Shown: in pieces, positions 1 through 5,857 of the stretch | Position numbering within the stretch: position 1 is the first letter of the stretch | How the letters are laid out: each line of letters starts with the position of its first letter | Source: RPQJ01 sp036277615 | GTDB lineage: Bacteria; Pseudomonadota; Gammaproteobacteria; Steroidobacterales; Steroidobacteraceae | Direction of reading: 5' to 3' | DNA: 11,713 nt | Assembly (NCBI GenBank): GCA_036277615.1 | Contig: DASUMQ010000261.1 | Coordinates: 1-11,713 of the forward strand | Position numbers and translations under genes: made by a program | Notes under the pieces: model-generated | Told to the model about the DNA's origin: nothing | The model's input: only the letters and a program-made list of their open reading frames with translations | Database searches by the model: none

Positions 1-204
1 GTCGTCGACAACGCCAGACGCAAGCTCGTATCGAAGAAGGTGGCAATGGTGATCGGCAACCGCGCGCAGGACGCCTTCGGCGCCGAAGGCTCGGAACTCG
101 TCGTCGTCGACACTGGCGGAGTCACTCCGCTGCCGCACGCGGACAAGATGACCCAGGCGCGGCGGTTGATCGCAGAGATCGCCGCCCGCCTGCCTCGACG
201 CTGA
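1..204 (+). CDS. coaBC: Phosphopantothenoylcysteine decarboxylase/synthetase, C-terminal end (partial)
   Basis: The first 67 codons, entering from outside the window, read in frame 1 to a TGA at 202-204. The peptide has the CoaB C-terminal pattern: basic RRKLVSKK, then a strand and VIGN where the family has its 'ANDVS'-like turn, DAFGAEGSELVVVD, a PLPHADK loop and a final helix (ARRLIAEIAARL). CoaBC joins cysteine to 4'-phosphopantothenate and decarboxylates the product, two steps of coenzyme A synthesis in the cytoplasm. Only the end of the CTP-dependent synthetase domain is visible, so catalytic residues cannot be checked. Linkage with dut just downstream (dfp-dut in E. coli) supports the call. 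The next gene starts one base after the stop, suggesting translational coupling. Confidence 0.85.
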   Translation, partial: VVDNARRKLVSKKVAMVIGNRAQDAFGAEGSELVVVDTGGVTPLPHADKMTQARRLIAEIAARLPRR

Positions 205-205
205 C

Positions 206-649
206 ATGCTGGAACCAAAGGACGGCGACTTCGTTGCCTACATCGACGCGCTGCAGCGCGAGTCGGCCCAGCGACTGGCGCTGCAGCACGTCAATGTGGT
301 CGACGTCGCCTTTCCGACGAAGAAGGCGCAGGGCAGCACGTTCGGGGACGGATCGGGGCCCGCCTCGACGCCAGCCGCGGTATCCGATCCCGTGCGTTCC
401 GTGCGGCGCGACCGGGACGCGAAGATCGTCAAGGCCGTCGTTGCCGGGGTCGTCGGCGCCATGCTGCTGCTGACTTGGCTCGGCGATGGCGGCCTGTTTC
501 CATTCATCGCCGGCATCGCCCTGCTCGGCTACGCCCTCCCACGCCTGCTCACCGCCCTTCGTGCACAGGGACCGCGGGCCACGAACAAGGCCCTGATCGA
601 CCAGGCGTTCGGGCGGTCCGGGACACAGTCGACGGGCACCGGGAAATGA
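206..649 (+). CDS. Hypothetical two-helix membrane protein between coaBC and dut
   Basis: This 147-residue protein is not one I recognise. Residues 1-73 are soluble, with an N-terminal helix-like stretch (about 10-30) and a Gly/Ser/Pro-rich linker (42-62), followed by a basic segment RSVRRDRDAK. Two hydrophobic segments follow, about 74-92 and 96-118, joined by a very short WLGDGG turn, so it is probably a hairpin-anchored inner-membrane protein with both ends in the cytoplasm. The tail is polar. The ATG lies one base after the coaBC stop, and its TGA overlaps the dut ATG (ATGA at 646-649), so it is almost certainly translated with both. No clear Shine-Dalgarno is visible, consistent with coupling to coaBC. 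Function unknown; nothing in the sequence links it to CoA or nucleotide metabolism beyond position. Confidence 0.7.
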   Translation: MLEPKDGDFVAYIDALQRESAQRLALQHVNVVDVAFPTKKAQGSTFGDGSGPASTPAAVSDPVRSVRRDRDAKIVKAVVAGVVGAMLLLTWLGDGGLFPFIAGIALLGYALPRLLTALRAQGPRATNKALIDQAFGRSGTQSTGTGK

Positions 650-1092
650 GAATCGACGTTCGCATTCTCGACGAACGGCTGCGGTCGATGATGCCCGCCT
701 ATGCCACTCCCGGCGCGGCGGGCCTCGACCTGCGTGCCTGCGTCGACGCGCCGCTTGCGATCGAACCCGGCACGACGCACCTTGTCAGGACGGGCATGGC
801 GATTCACCTGGCCGATCCCGGCTATGCGGCGCTGATCCTTCCGCGCTCGGGCCTCGGCCACAAGCACGGCATCGTGCTCGGCAACCTGGTCGGCCTGATC
901 GACTCGGACTACCAGGGCCAGGTGATGGTGTCCTGCTGGAACCGTGGCCAGTCGACGTTCACGGTCGAGCCCGGCGAGCGCATTGCGCAGATGGTGATCG
1001 TGCCCGTGGTGCAGGTCGAATTCGACGTGGTCGAGGAGTTCTCGGAGAGCGACCGCGGCGCCGGCGGGTTCGGAAGCAGCGGCCGCAAGTAG
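646..1092 (+). CDS. dut: Deoxyuridine 5'-triphosphate nucleotidohydrolase (dUTPase)
   Basis: This 148-residue protein hydrolyses dUTP to dUMP and pyrophosphate, keeping uracil out of DNA and supplying dUMP for thymidylate synthesis. All five trimeric-dUTPase motifs are present in order: AGLDLRA (25-31), PRSGLGHKHGIVL (66-78), GLIDSDYQG (83-91, carrying the catalytic Asp), GERIAQ (110-115) and the flexible C-terminal RGAGGFGSSG (137-146) that closes over the substrate. Length is normal for the family (E. coli about 151). The start chosen is the ATG at 646, which overlaps the upstream stop as ATGA. The reading frame is open further upstream, but that part has no dUTPase similarity. The TAG stop at 1090-1092 forms the first bases of the heptamer palindrome that follows. 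Confidence 0.96.
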   Translation: MRIDVRILDERLRSMMPAYATPGAAGLDLRACVDAPLAIEPGTTHLVRTGMAIHLADPGYAALILPRSGLGHKHGIVLGNLVGLIDSDYQGQVMVSCWNRGQSTFTVEPGERIAQMVIVPVVQVEFDVVEEFSESDRGAGGFGSSGRK

Positions 1093-1181
1093 TGGCCAGT
1101 GGCTAGTGGCTAGTGGCTAGTGAGCAGCGGGCGACGCCGGCCATTTCTTACTAGCCACCAGCCACTAGCCACTAGCCACTA
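1090..1181. repeat. Heptamer-built inverted repeat between convergent genes, containing both stop codons
   Basis: The left arm (1090-1123) is about four tandem copies of GTGGCTA, the first copy being GTGGCCA. The right arm (1148-1181) is the reverse complement, TAGCCAC in four copies, one variant (CAGCCAC). The arms match at 31 of 34 positions around a 24-base G/C-rich loop. The dut TAG is the first triplet of the left arm and the TAG of the minus-strand gene is the mirror-image triplet of the right arm. Because the unit is 7 bases, TAG recurs in all three frames (plus strand 1090, 1104, 1111, 1118; minus strand mirrored). A long hairpin could form in transcripts from either side, but no T-tract follows, so a standard intrinsic terminator is not proven. 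Confidence 0.85.
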
Positions 1182-1880
1182 CTCGATGCCCTTCAGTTCC
1201 TTGAACCGCTGGATGTCGGCGCCGAACTCGCGCGCGAGCCGCTCGCGCTCGGCCGTGTTCTTGGTCAGTTCCTGCTCGTAGACCTGCAGGCCCTTGACCG
1301 TATTCACGATCTCGCTCGCGATCTGCTCCGGCAATGCGGGCGCATTGGGCTTGGTGCTGTACGGGCGATAGCGTTGCACCGACTCCATGAGCCGCGCCTC
1401 GCGCGCCCGCAGGTTGGAAATGTACTGCCCCGTGACGACGTTCTGCTGTTCGAGCAGCTCGATGCGTTGGTCGCGCAGCCGTTCGATGTCCGCGACGCTC
1501 AGGTAGGTCGCGAGCAGCGTCTTGTCGCGCTGGGCCGAAGCCTTGGCGGCGTCCTCGGCCGCCTTCTGCTGCGCCAGTTCCTCGAGCGACTGGCGCCCGG
1601 GGATCACGCGCACGACACGACCGGTCGCATCGAGCACCTCGACGTCGATGTCCATGCACTCGGCCGGAATGGCCTGGCTCACGTAGGTGCGGCCGTTGCT
1701 CGCCTTGCAGCGATACATCTCCTCGCTGGCGACCTTCGGCGTCTTGCGCTTGACGGCCGCGTCGGCCACACCGGCGATGATGGCGCCCAGCAACACCACG
1801 ATCAGCAGGACGGCGCCGCTGGTCACGCGGGCACGGATCCGGGCCGATTCGAGACGGGTCACGTCGGTCATGGACGCCAT
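1179..1880 (-). CDS. DUF4124-like exported or membrane-anchored coiled-coil protein
   Basis: This 233-residue protein has a short positively charged N-terminus, a hydrophobic segment at about 20-42 that could be an uncleaved anchor or a signal peptide (ending near ADAA), then a small domain at about 55-92 (MYRCKASNGRTYVS, PAECMD, VLDATGRVVRVI). That domain resembles DUF4124, a periplasmic module of gammaproteobacteria; its two cysteines (in YRCK and AECM) could form a disulfide. The remainder (about 98-230) is charged, Ala/Glu/Gln/Arg-rich and predicted helical coiled coil. It lies 84 bp downstream of pyrE on the same strand and may share its transcript. A second in-frame ATG (1871) is an equally good start; neither has a strong ribosome-binding site. 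Role unknown. The stop sits in the heptamer palindrome. Confidence 0.75.
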   Translation of the reverse strand: MASMTDVTRLESARIRARVTSGAVLLIVVLLGAIIAGVADAAVKRKTPKVASEEMYRCKASNGRTYVSQAIPAECMDIDVEVLDATGRVVRVIPGRQSLEELAQQKAAEDAAKASAQRDKTLLATYLSVADIERLRDQRIELLEQQNVVTGQYISNLRAREARLMESVQRYRPYSTKPNAPALPEQIASEIVNTVKGLQVYEQELTKNTAERERLAREFGADIQRFKELKGIE

Positions 1881-1964
1881 TTTGAGCCTGCCCGAGTCCT
1901 GAAATGCACCTTTTGGGCCTGCGCGACGCTTGGCACTGTGACCGACTTCACCCGGCGCCCCGCC

Positions 1965-2600
1965 TCAGGCGACGCCGTACCGGTCACGGTAGTCGCGCAC
2001 GGCCTGCAGGACCGCCCGGTCGCCCGCGGCCTCGAGGTGTGCCATGAGGTCGCGCAACCGCAACACCGCGATGACCGGCAGACCGAACGTCTCTTCGACC
2101 TCCTGGACCGCCGATTTCTCGCCCTGGCCCCGCTCCTCGCGATCGAGCGCGATCAGTACGCCGGCCGGGGTCGCGCCCTGTGCGCGGATGATCTCGACCG
2201 ATTCGCGTATCGCGGTGCCGGCGGTGATGACGTCGTCGACGATCAGCACGCGGCCCTGCAACGGCGCGCCCACGATCGTGCCGCCCTCGCCGTGACCCTT
2301 GGCCTCCTTGCGATTGAACGCGAACGGCAGGTTGCGTCCCTCGTCCGCGGCCATCGCGGCCGCGGTGGCGGTCACGAGCGGGATGCCCTTGTAGGCCGGG
2401 CCGAAGAGCATGTCGAACGGCACGCCCGAGTGCACCGCGGCCCGCGCGTAATGCCGACCCAGCGAGCCGATCGCGTGGCCCGTGTTGAACAGCCCGGCAT
2501 TGAAGAAATACGGACTCCTGCGGCCCGACTTCAGCGTGAACTCGCCGAACCGCAGTACGCCGAGTTCGAGGCAGAGCCGGATGAAGTCGCGTTGGTCCAT
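1965..2600 (-). CDS. pyrE: Orotate phosphoribosyltransferase
   Basis: This 211-residue enzyme transfers ribose-5-phosphate from PRPP to orotate, giving OMP in de novo pyrimidine synthesis. Diagnostic features are FTLKSGRRSPYFFNAG (21-36), GPAYKGIPL with the catalytic-site lysine (67-75), the flexible loop RKEAKGHGEGG (97-107) and the PRPP-binding motif VLIVDDVITAGTA (118-130). Length matches E. coli PyrE (213). The start ATG at 2600 is the only sensible one, because the divergent exonuclease gene begins 28 bp away. Its -10-like TATAAA ends 11 bases before the ATG, so the leader would be only about 5 nt and no Shine-Dalgarno is visible. No leader with an attenuator fits here, unlike the rph-pyrE arrangement of E. 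coli. Confidence 0.96.
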   Translation of the reverse strand: MDQRDFIRLCLELGVLRFGEFTLKSGRRSPYFFNAGLFNTGHAIGSLGRHYARAAVHSGVPFDMLFGPAYKGIPLVTATAAAMAADEGRNLPFAFNRKEAKGHGEGGTIVGAPLQGRVLIVDDVITAGTAIRESVEIIRAQGATPAGVLIALDREERGQGEKSAVQEVEETFGLPVIAVLRLRDLMAHLEAAGDRAVLQAVRDYRDRYGVA

Positions 2601-2628
2601 GGCGTGCGTACTTTATACTGCGCGTCCT
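2592..2628. promoter_or_regulatory. Face-to-face pyrE / exonuclease III promoters sharing one AT element
   Basis: The 28-bp gap between the divergent starts holds a single AT-rich island, TTTATACT (2612-2619). On the plus strand TATACT (2614-2619) is a good -10 with TTGGTC (2592-2597) 16 bp upstream inside pyrE. This predicts transcription starting near 2626, three bases before the exonuclease ATG. On the minus strand the same island reads TATAAA (2617-2612), predicting a pyrE start near 2605, about five bases before its ATG; I see no matching -35 there. Neither gene has a Shine-Dalgarno. Both mRNAs would therefore be leaderless or nearly so, and the two promoters should exclude each other. 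Predicted from sequence only. Confidence 0.5.
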
Positions 2629-3396
2629 ATGCGGATCATCACGCTGAACGCGAACGGCATCCGTTCGGCCGCGCGCAAGGGCTTCTTCGACTGGCTCGAG
2701 CGACAGGACGCCGACGTCGTCTGCGTGCAGGAAACGAAGTGCCAGCGTGAGCAGGTCACCGAACCGCTGTACCACCCTGCGGGTTATCACTGCCATTACC
2801 TCGACGCGACCAAGAAAGGCTACAGCGGCGTCGCCGTGTACTCGCGCGTGAAACCCGACAAGGTGATCGCCGGTTACGGCTCCCGCGAGTTCGACACGGA
2901 GGGTCGCTACCTCGAGGCCCGTTTCGGCAAGCTGAGCGTGGTGTCGGTCTACCTCCCTTCCGGCTCCTCCAGCGAGGAGCGACAACGCGCGAAATTCCGC
3001 TTCCTCGCCGAGTTCATGCCGTACCTGCGCGCGTTGAAGCGCAAGCGGCGCGATTACGTGCTGTGCGGCGACTGGAACATCGCGCACAAGGAAATCGACC
3101 TCCGCAACTGGAAGTCGAACCAGAAGAACTCGGGCTTCCTGCCGGAGGAGCGGGCCTGGCTCGACGAACTGTTCGGCGACGTCCGCTACGTCGACGCGTT
3201 CCGGGAAGTGAACCGGGACCCCGACCACTACACCTGGTGGTCGAATCGCGGCCAGGCCTGGTCCAAGAACGTCGGCTGGCGCATCGACTACCAGGTGCTG
3301 AGCCCCGGTCTCCTCGGCAGCGTCCGCGACGTCGAGATCTTCAAGGCGCAGCGCTTCTCCGACCACGCACCGCTCACCGTGACGTACGACCTGTGA
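2629..3396 (+). CDS. xth: Exodeoxyribonuclease III (AP endonuclease, Crc-related lineage)
   Basis: This 255-residue protein belongs to the exonuclease III/endonuclease-exonuclease-phosphatase family, which cleaves abasic sites in DNA and degrades 3' ends during base-excision repair. Catalytic residues of E. coli XthA all have counterparts: N7 (LNANG), E35 (VQETK), Y108, D148 and N150 (CGDWN), D220 (WRIDYQ), and the D245-H246 pair (SDHAPL). The adjacent, divergent pyrE and motifs such as RAWLDE, YVDAFREV and YTWW are shared with Pseudomonas Crc, a regulator that has lost these catalytic residues. Here they are intact, so enzyme activity is expected. The start chosen is ATG 2629; upstream codons in the same frame lie antisense to pyrE. 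Its TGA overlaps a GTG of the next gene. Confidence 0.92.
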   Translation: MRIITLNANGIRSAARKGFFDWLERQDADVVCVQETKCQREQVTEPLYHPAGYHCHYLDATKKGYSGVAVYSRVKPDKVIAGYGSREFDTEGRYLEARFGKLSVVSVYLPSGSSSEERQRAKFRFLAEFMPYLRALKRKRRDYVLCGDWNIAHKEIDLRNWKSNQKNSGFLPEERAWLDELFGDVRYVDAFREVNRDPDHYTWWSNRGQAWSKNVGWRIDYQVLSPGLLGSVRDVEIFKAQRFSDHAPLTVTYDL

Positions 3397-3419
3397 GCAG
3401 CTCCGCGGCCGGAGCCGCC

Positions 3420-4805
3420 GTGTCACAGGAACCGCGGAAGCCCTGGTGGCGCGGCTGGGTCGACGCGTTCAAGGCATACAAGCACCCGCGCGTGCTCGCG
3501 ATGCTGTTCCTCGGCTTCTCGGCGGGCCTGCCGTTCATGCTCGTGTTCTCGACGCTCTCGGCGTGGCTCCGGGAGGTCGGCATCGAGCGCGCCACGATCG
3601 GCATGCTGTCGTGGGTCGGCATCATTTACTCCGTCAAGTTCTTCTGGGCGCCGGTCGTCGACCGGTTGAAGCTGCCCGTGCTGCATCGCCTGCTCGGCCG
3701 CCGGCGCAGCTGGATGCTGCTGGGGCAGGTCGGCATCGCCATCGGCCTGCTCAACATGGCGCAGATGAGCCCGGTGGGTCACCTCGCCGTGGTCGCCTCG
3801 CTCGCGCTGCTCGTGGCGTTCTCGTCCGCGACGCAGGACATCGCGGTCGACGCGTGGCGCATCGAAGCGGCGCCGGTGACCATGCAGGGCGTGATGGCGG
3901 CCGCGTACCAGCTCGGCTACCGGATCGCGATGATGGTCGCGAGCGCGGGCGCGCTCTGGATCGCGGCGGACTTCGGCTGGGCCGTCTCGTACAGCTCGAT
4001 GGCCGTGGCAGCGTGCGTCGGCATCGTCACGACGCTGCTGATCCCCGAGCCCGAGGCGCGGGTCATCAAGCACACGGTCGAGCAGGAAGCGCGCGTCACC
4101 GACTGGGTCGCGCGCAACGCACACTTGCCGCAGCAACTGCAGAACCTCGGCGCGTGGTTCGTCGCGGCCGTCGTCAACCCTTTCATCGACTTCTTCACGC
4201 GCTACGGCGCGAAGCTCGCGGTGCTGATCCTGGCGTTCATCGCGAGCTATCGGCTCGCCGACTTCACGATGGGCGTGATGACCAACCCGTTCTACCTGGA
4301 CATCGGGTTCACGCTCAAGGAAATCGCCGCGATCGCGAAGGGCTTCGGCGTGATCTGGTCGATCCTTGGCACGTTCGTCGGCGGCGTCGTCGTGGCGCGG
4401 CTGGGACTCGTGCGCGCGCTCGCGCTCGGCAGCATTTCGGTCGTCACCGCGAACCTGATGTTCGCGGTGTTCGCCTGGCTCAACCAGCCCAGCATCGTCG
4501 GGCTCGCCGTGCTGATCAGCATCGACAATCTCGCGATGGGCATCGCGGGCACGTCGCTGATCGCCTACCTCTCGAGCCTGACAAGCGCGTCGTACACGGC
4601 GACCCAGTACGCGTTGTTCTCGTCGACGTACGCGCTGCCGGGAAAGCTGATCATGGGCACCTCGGGTTTCGTCGTCGATGCGATCGGTTACCCGTCGTTC
4701 TTCGTCTACACCGCGTCGCTCGGGCTGCCGGCGCTGGTGCTGCTGTTCTTCCTGTCGCGGCGCATGCAGATCGAGGCGGCCGGCGCGAAGCCGAAGCCCG
4801 GCTGA
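3420..4805 (+). CDS. ampG: AmpG-family major facilitator permease (muropeptide transporter)
   Basis: This 461-residue polytopic membrane protein has about 12 hydrophobic segments. AmpG hallmarks are FLGFSAGLPFML near the N-terminus, the basic loop GRRRSW between helices 2 and 3, and SSATQDIAVDAWRIEAAP in helix 4, where AmpG has 'SQDIVFDAWKTD'. A helix-rich second half ends in a short cytoplasmic tail. AmpG imports anhydromuropeptides released from the cell wall for recycling, and in some bacteria feeds AmpR-controlled beta-lactamase induction; no ampC or ampR is seen here. The start chosen is GTG 3420, with GGAG five bases upstream. An in-frame GTG at 3393 overlaps the exonuclease stop as GTGA and would add nine residues. 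It is probably cotranscribed with the genes on either side. Substrate is inferred from family only. Confidence 0.85.
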   Translation: MSQEPRKPWWRGWVDAFKAYKHPRVLAMLFLGFSAGLPFMLVFSTLSAWLREVGIERATIGMLSWVGIIYSVKFFWAPVVDRLKLPVLHRLLGRRRSWMLLGQVGIAIGLLNMAQMSPVGHLAVVASLALLVAFSSATQDIAVDAWRIEAAPVTMQGVMAAAYQLGYRIAMMVASAGALWIAADFGWAVSYSSMAVAACVGIVTTLLIPEPEARVIKHTVEQEARVTDWVARNAHLPQQLQNLGAWFVAAVVNPFIDFFTRYGAKLAVLILAFIASYRLADFTMGVMTNPFYLDIGFTLKEIAAIAKGFGVIWSILGTFVGGVVVARLGLVRALALGSISVVTANLMFAVFAWLNQPSIVGLAVLISIDNLAMGIAGTSLIAYLSSLTSASYTATQYALFSSTYALPGKLIMGTSGFVVDAIGYPSFFVYTASLGLPALVLLFFLSRRMQIEAAGAKPKPG

Positions 4806-4821
4806 GTCGAGGCGCTCCGTG

Positions 4822-5211
4822 ATGGACCGCGAGCACCAGGACGACGAGATCGATCTCACGCGCGTGATCTGTCCACTGCACGAACTCGAAGCGACGGGCG
4901 CGCACGGCTTTACGCTGGGCGAGGGCGAGTGGCCGCTGCGGGGCTTCGTCGTGCGCAAGGGCGATGCGGTCCACGCGTACGTCAACCACTGCCCGCACGC
5001 CGGGTTCCCGCTCAACTGGCAGCCCGACGTGTTCCTCGCGCCGGGCGGCGGACAGATCCGCTGCATCATGCACGGCGCACTGTTCGAGATCGAAACCGGA
5101 GTGTGCGTCGCGGGCCCGTGCATGGGTCACGGACTGCAGCCGCTGCCCATCACGGTGCGGGACGGTTACGTGCTGCTCGATGCGCAGGTGCCGCTGGTCG
5201 ATCCGACCTGA
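4822..5211 (+). CDS. Rieske [2Fe-2S] ferredoxin-like protein
   Basis: This is a single-domain Rieske protein of 129 residues. The cluster ligands are visible as C57-P-H59 and C81-I-M-H84, separated by 21 residues, towards the long end for this family. The remaining pattern, with GFVVRKGDAVHAYVNHCPH before the first ligand pair and GVCVAGPCMGHGLQPLPI after the second, matches the small Rieske ferredoxins that donate electrons to oxygenases or act in unassigned redox roles. No signal peptide or membrane segment, so cytoplasmic. It starts 16 bases after the permease stop; GAGG (4809-4812) precedes both ATG 4822 and an in-frame GTG at 4819. No oxygenase or reductase partner is encoded nearby, so its electron partner is unknown. 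Confidence 0.85.
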   Translation: MDREHQDDEIDLTRVICPLHELEATGAHGFTLGEGEWPLRGFVVRKGDAVHAYVNHCPHAGFPLNWQPDVFLAPGGGQIRCIMHGALFEIETGVCVAGPCMGHGLQPLPITVRDGYVLLDAQVPLVDPT

Positions 5212-5218
5212 ACTGCGT

Positions 5219-5245
5219 GACCTCTTCCGGGGCACCGGAGAGGTC
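5219..5245. terminator. Hairpin between convergent genes (terminator-like, no T-tract)
   Basis: GACCTCTTCCGG (5219-5230), a GGCA loop and CCGGAGAGGTC (5235-5245) form an 11-bp stem with one bulged T. It sits in the 63-bp gap between the Rieske gene stop and the stop of the minus-strand acidic protein, so it could end transcripts from either side. Neither flank has a run of T, so whether it terminates alone is uncertain. Confidence 0.5.
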
Positions 5246-5274
5246 GGAGCGCGAACGGGTGCGGAAGCGGCCGT

Positions 5275-5628
5275 TCAGACGAGCTTGTCGTCCGGTTCGT
5301 CCGGCAGTTCGAACTCGCTGAACCCGTCGGCCTCGCCACGATCGATCGCATCGAGCGGGCTGCCCGCGAGGCCCGCGCCGGGCTCCGTGTCGAATTCGTT
5401 CTCGTAGTCCTCGGGCTCGACGTCGACCGATCCCGTCCAGTCCTCGGGCGGCTCGGCCGCGAGGATCGGTTCATCGCGCCAGTCCTCGACGTCGAGCTCT
5501 TCGATGGTGCCGTCGAAGTACTGGATCTCGATCGTGCCGTCTTCAGCGTCGAAGGCGACGATCTCGAACGAGTCGCCGCCGGGTCGCGCATACCACTTGC
5601 CTACGACCGGTGCGGGGTTGGTCATCAT
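5275..5628 (-). CDS. DUF6763-type small acidic protein
   Basis: This 117-residue protein of unknown function has a conserved N-terminal beta-rich part (PVVGKWYARPGGDSFEIVAFD, then GTIEIQYFDGTIEELD and EDW) and a strongly acidic, low-complexity tail of about 60 residues (PPEDWTG, EPEDYENEFDTEP, ELPDEPDD). The pattern 'GxWY...FEVVAxDxxDGTIEIQYFDG' is, from memory, that of DUF6763, found widely in gammaproteobacteria with no assigned role. The start chosen is ATG 5628, or ATG 5625 directly after it: GAGGG lies five bases upstream and a -35/-10 pair fits further up. The frame stays open to 5742, but that extension would cross the promoter and is not like the family. Predicted soluble and cytoplasmic. 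Confidence 0.75.
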   Translation of the reverse strand: MMTNPAPVVGKWYARPGGDSFEIVAFDAEDGTIEIQYFDGTIEELDVEDWRDEPILAAEPPEDWTGSVDVEPEDYENEFDTEPGAGLAGSPLDAIDRGEADGFSEFELPDEPDDKLV

Positions 5629-5669
5629 CGTTGCCCTCGCGGCGTCCATGCGCTTGGTATCCTTGGTTC

Positions 5670-5698
5670 CGTTGTAGTCCTGCGCGGCTTGGGATTCA
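5670..5698 (-). promoter_or_regulatory. Predicted promoter of the DUF6763-type gene
   Basis: On the minus strand TTGAAT (5698-5693) and TACAAC (5675-5670) are separated by exactly 17 bases, giving a predicted transcription start near 5663 and a leader of about 35 nt containing the GAGGG ribosome-binding site. Each hexamer matches the sigma-70 consensus at four of six positions. Its position supports the short start (5628/5625) of the gene. Confidence 0.45.
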
Positions 5699-5719
5699 AG
5701 TCGCGGATCAGCCGTCGCC

Positions 5720-5857
5720 ATGATGCTCGACGAACTGCTCAAATTCTTCGTCGTCCTGCTCGTCGTCGTGGAGTCTTTGTCGCTCCTGCCTGTGCTTGCG
5801 GCGCTGACGCAGGGCGCGGACGATTCCTACCGCAGCACCGTGTCGATCGAGGCCGTG
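5720..5857 (+). pseudogene. Truncated 5' remnant of a MarC-family membrane protein gene
   Basis: From ATG 5720 (or 5723) the plus strand encodes a MarC-like N-terminus: MMLDELLKFFVVLLVVVES, then LSLLPVLAALTQGADDSYRS and about eight more plausible residues. MarC/UPF0056 proteins start with this arrangement: a short amphipathic start, a 'FVVLFVVIDP' helix, 'GLLPIFLALT' and a polar turn. The conserved Asp/Glu-Pro is Glu-Ser here. Beyond about codon 46 the likeness stops and the frame continues only as antisense of the hdeD gene, so about 150 residues of an intact family member are missing. The fragment points away from the DUF6763-type gene. The likely explanation is a deletion or rearrangement joining marC to the end of hdeD. 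The family match is by eye. Confidence 0.5.

Noticed and set aside
1090..1181. Treating the heptamer arrays as a CRISPR or an attachment site
   Set aside because: Units are 7 bp, directly abutting without spacers, and no integrase, cas gene or target-site duplication is visible.
1984..5123. Very long open frames on the minus strand (about 480 and 566 codons) opposite the exonuclease and permease genes
   Set aside because: They are antisense of genes with clear family motifs, are Arg/Asp/His-rich and low-complexity, and result from high GC removing stop codons.
5629..5742. N-terminal extension of the DUF6763-type protein to 5742
   Set aside because: The extension has no family character and would pass through the predicted -35/-10 pair; the start at 5628/5625 has a well-placed GAGGG.
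5708..5829. Minus-strand acidic stretch (QRLHDDEQDDEEFEQFVEHH) after the hdeD stop, looking like the end of a protein
   Set aside because: No ATG, GTG or TTG start found in this frame after the hdeD stop; it is the reverse complement of the hydrophobic marC-like sequence, where Leu/Val codons read as Asp/Glu/Gln.
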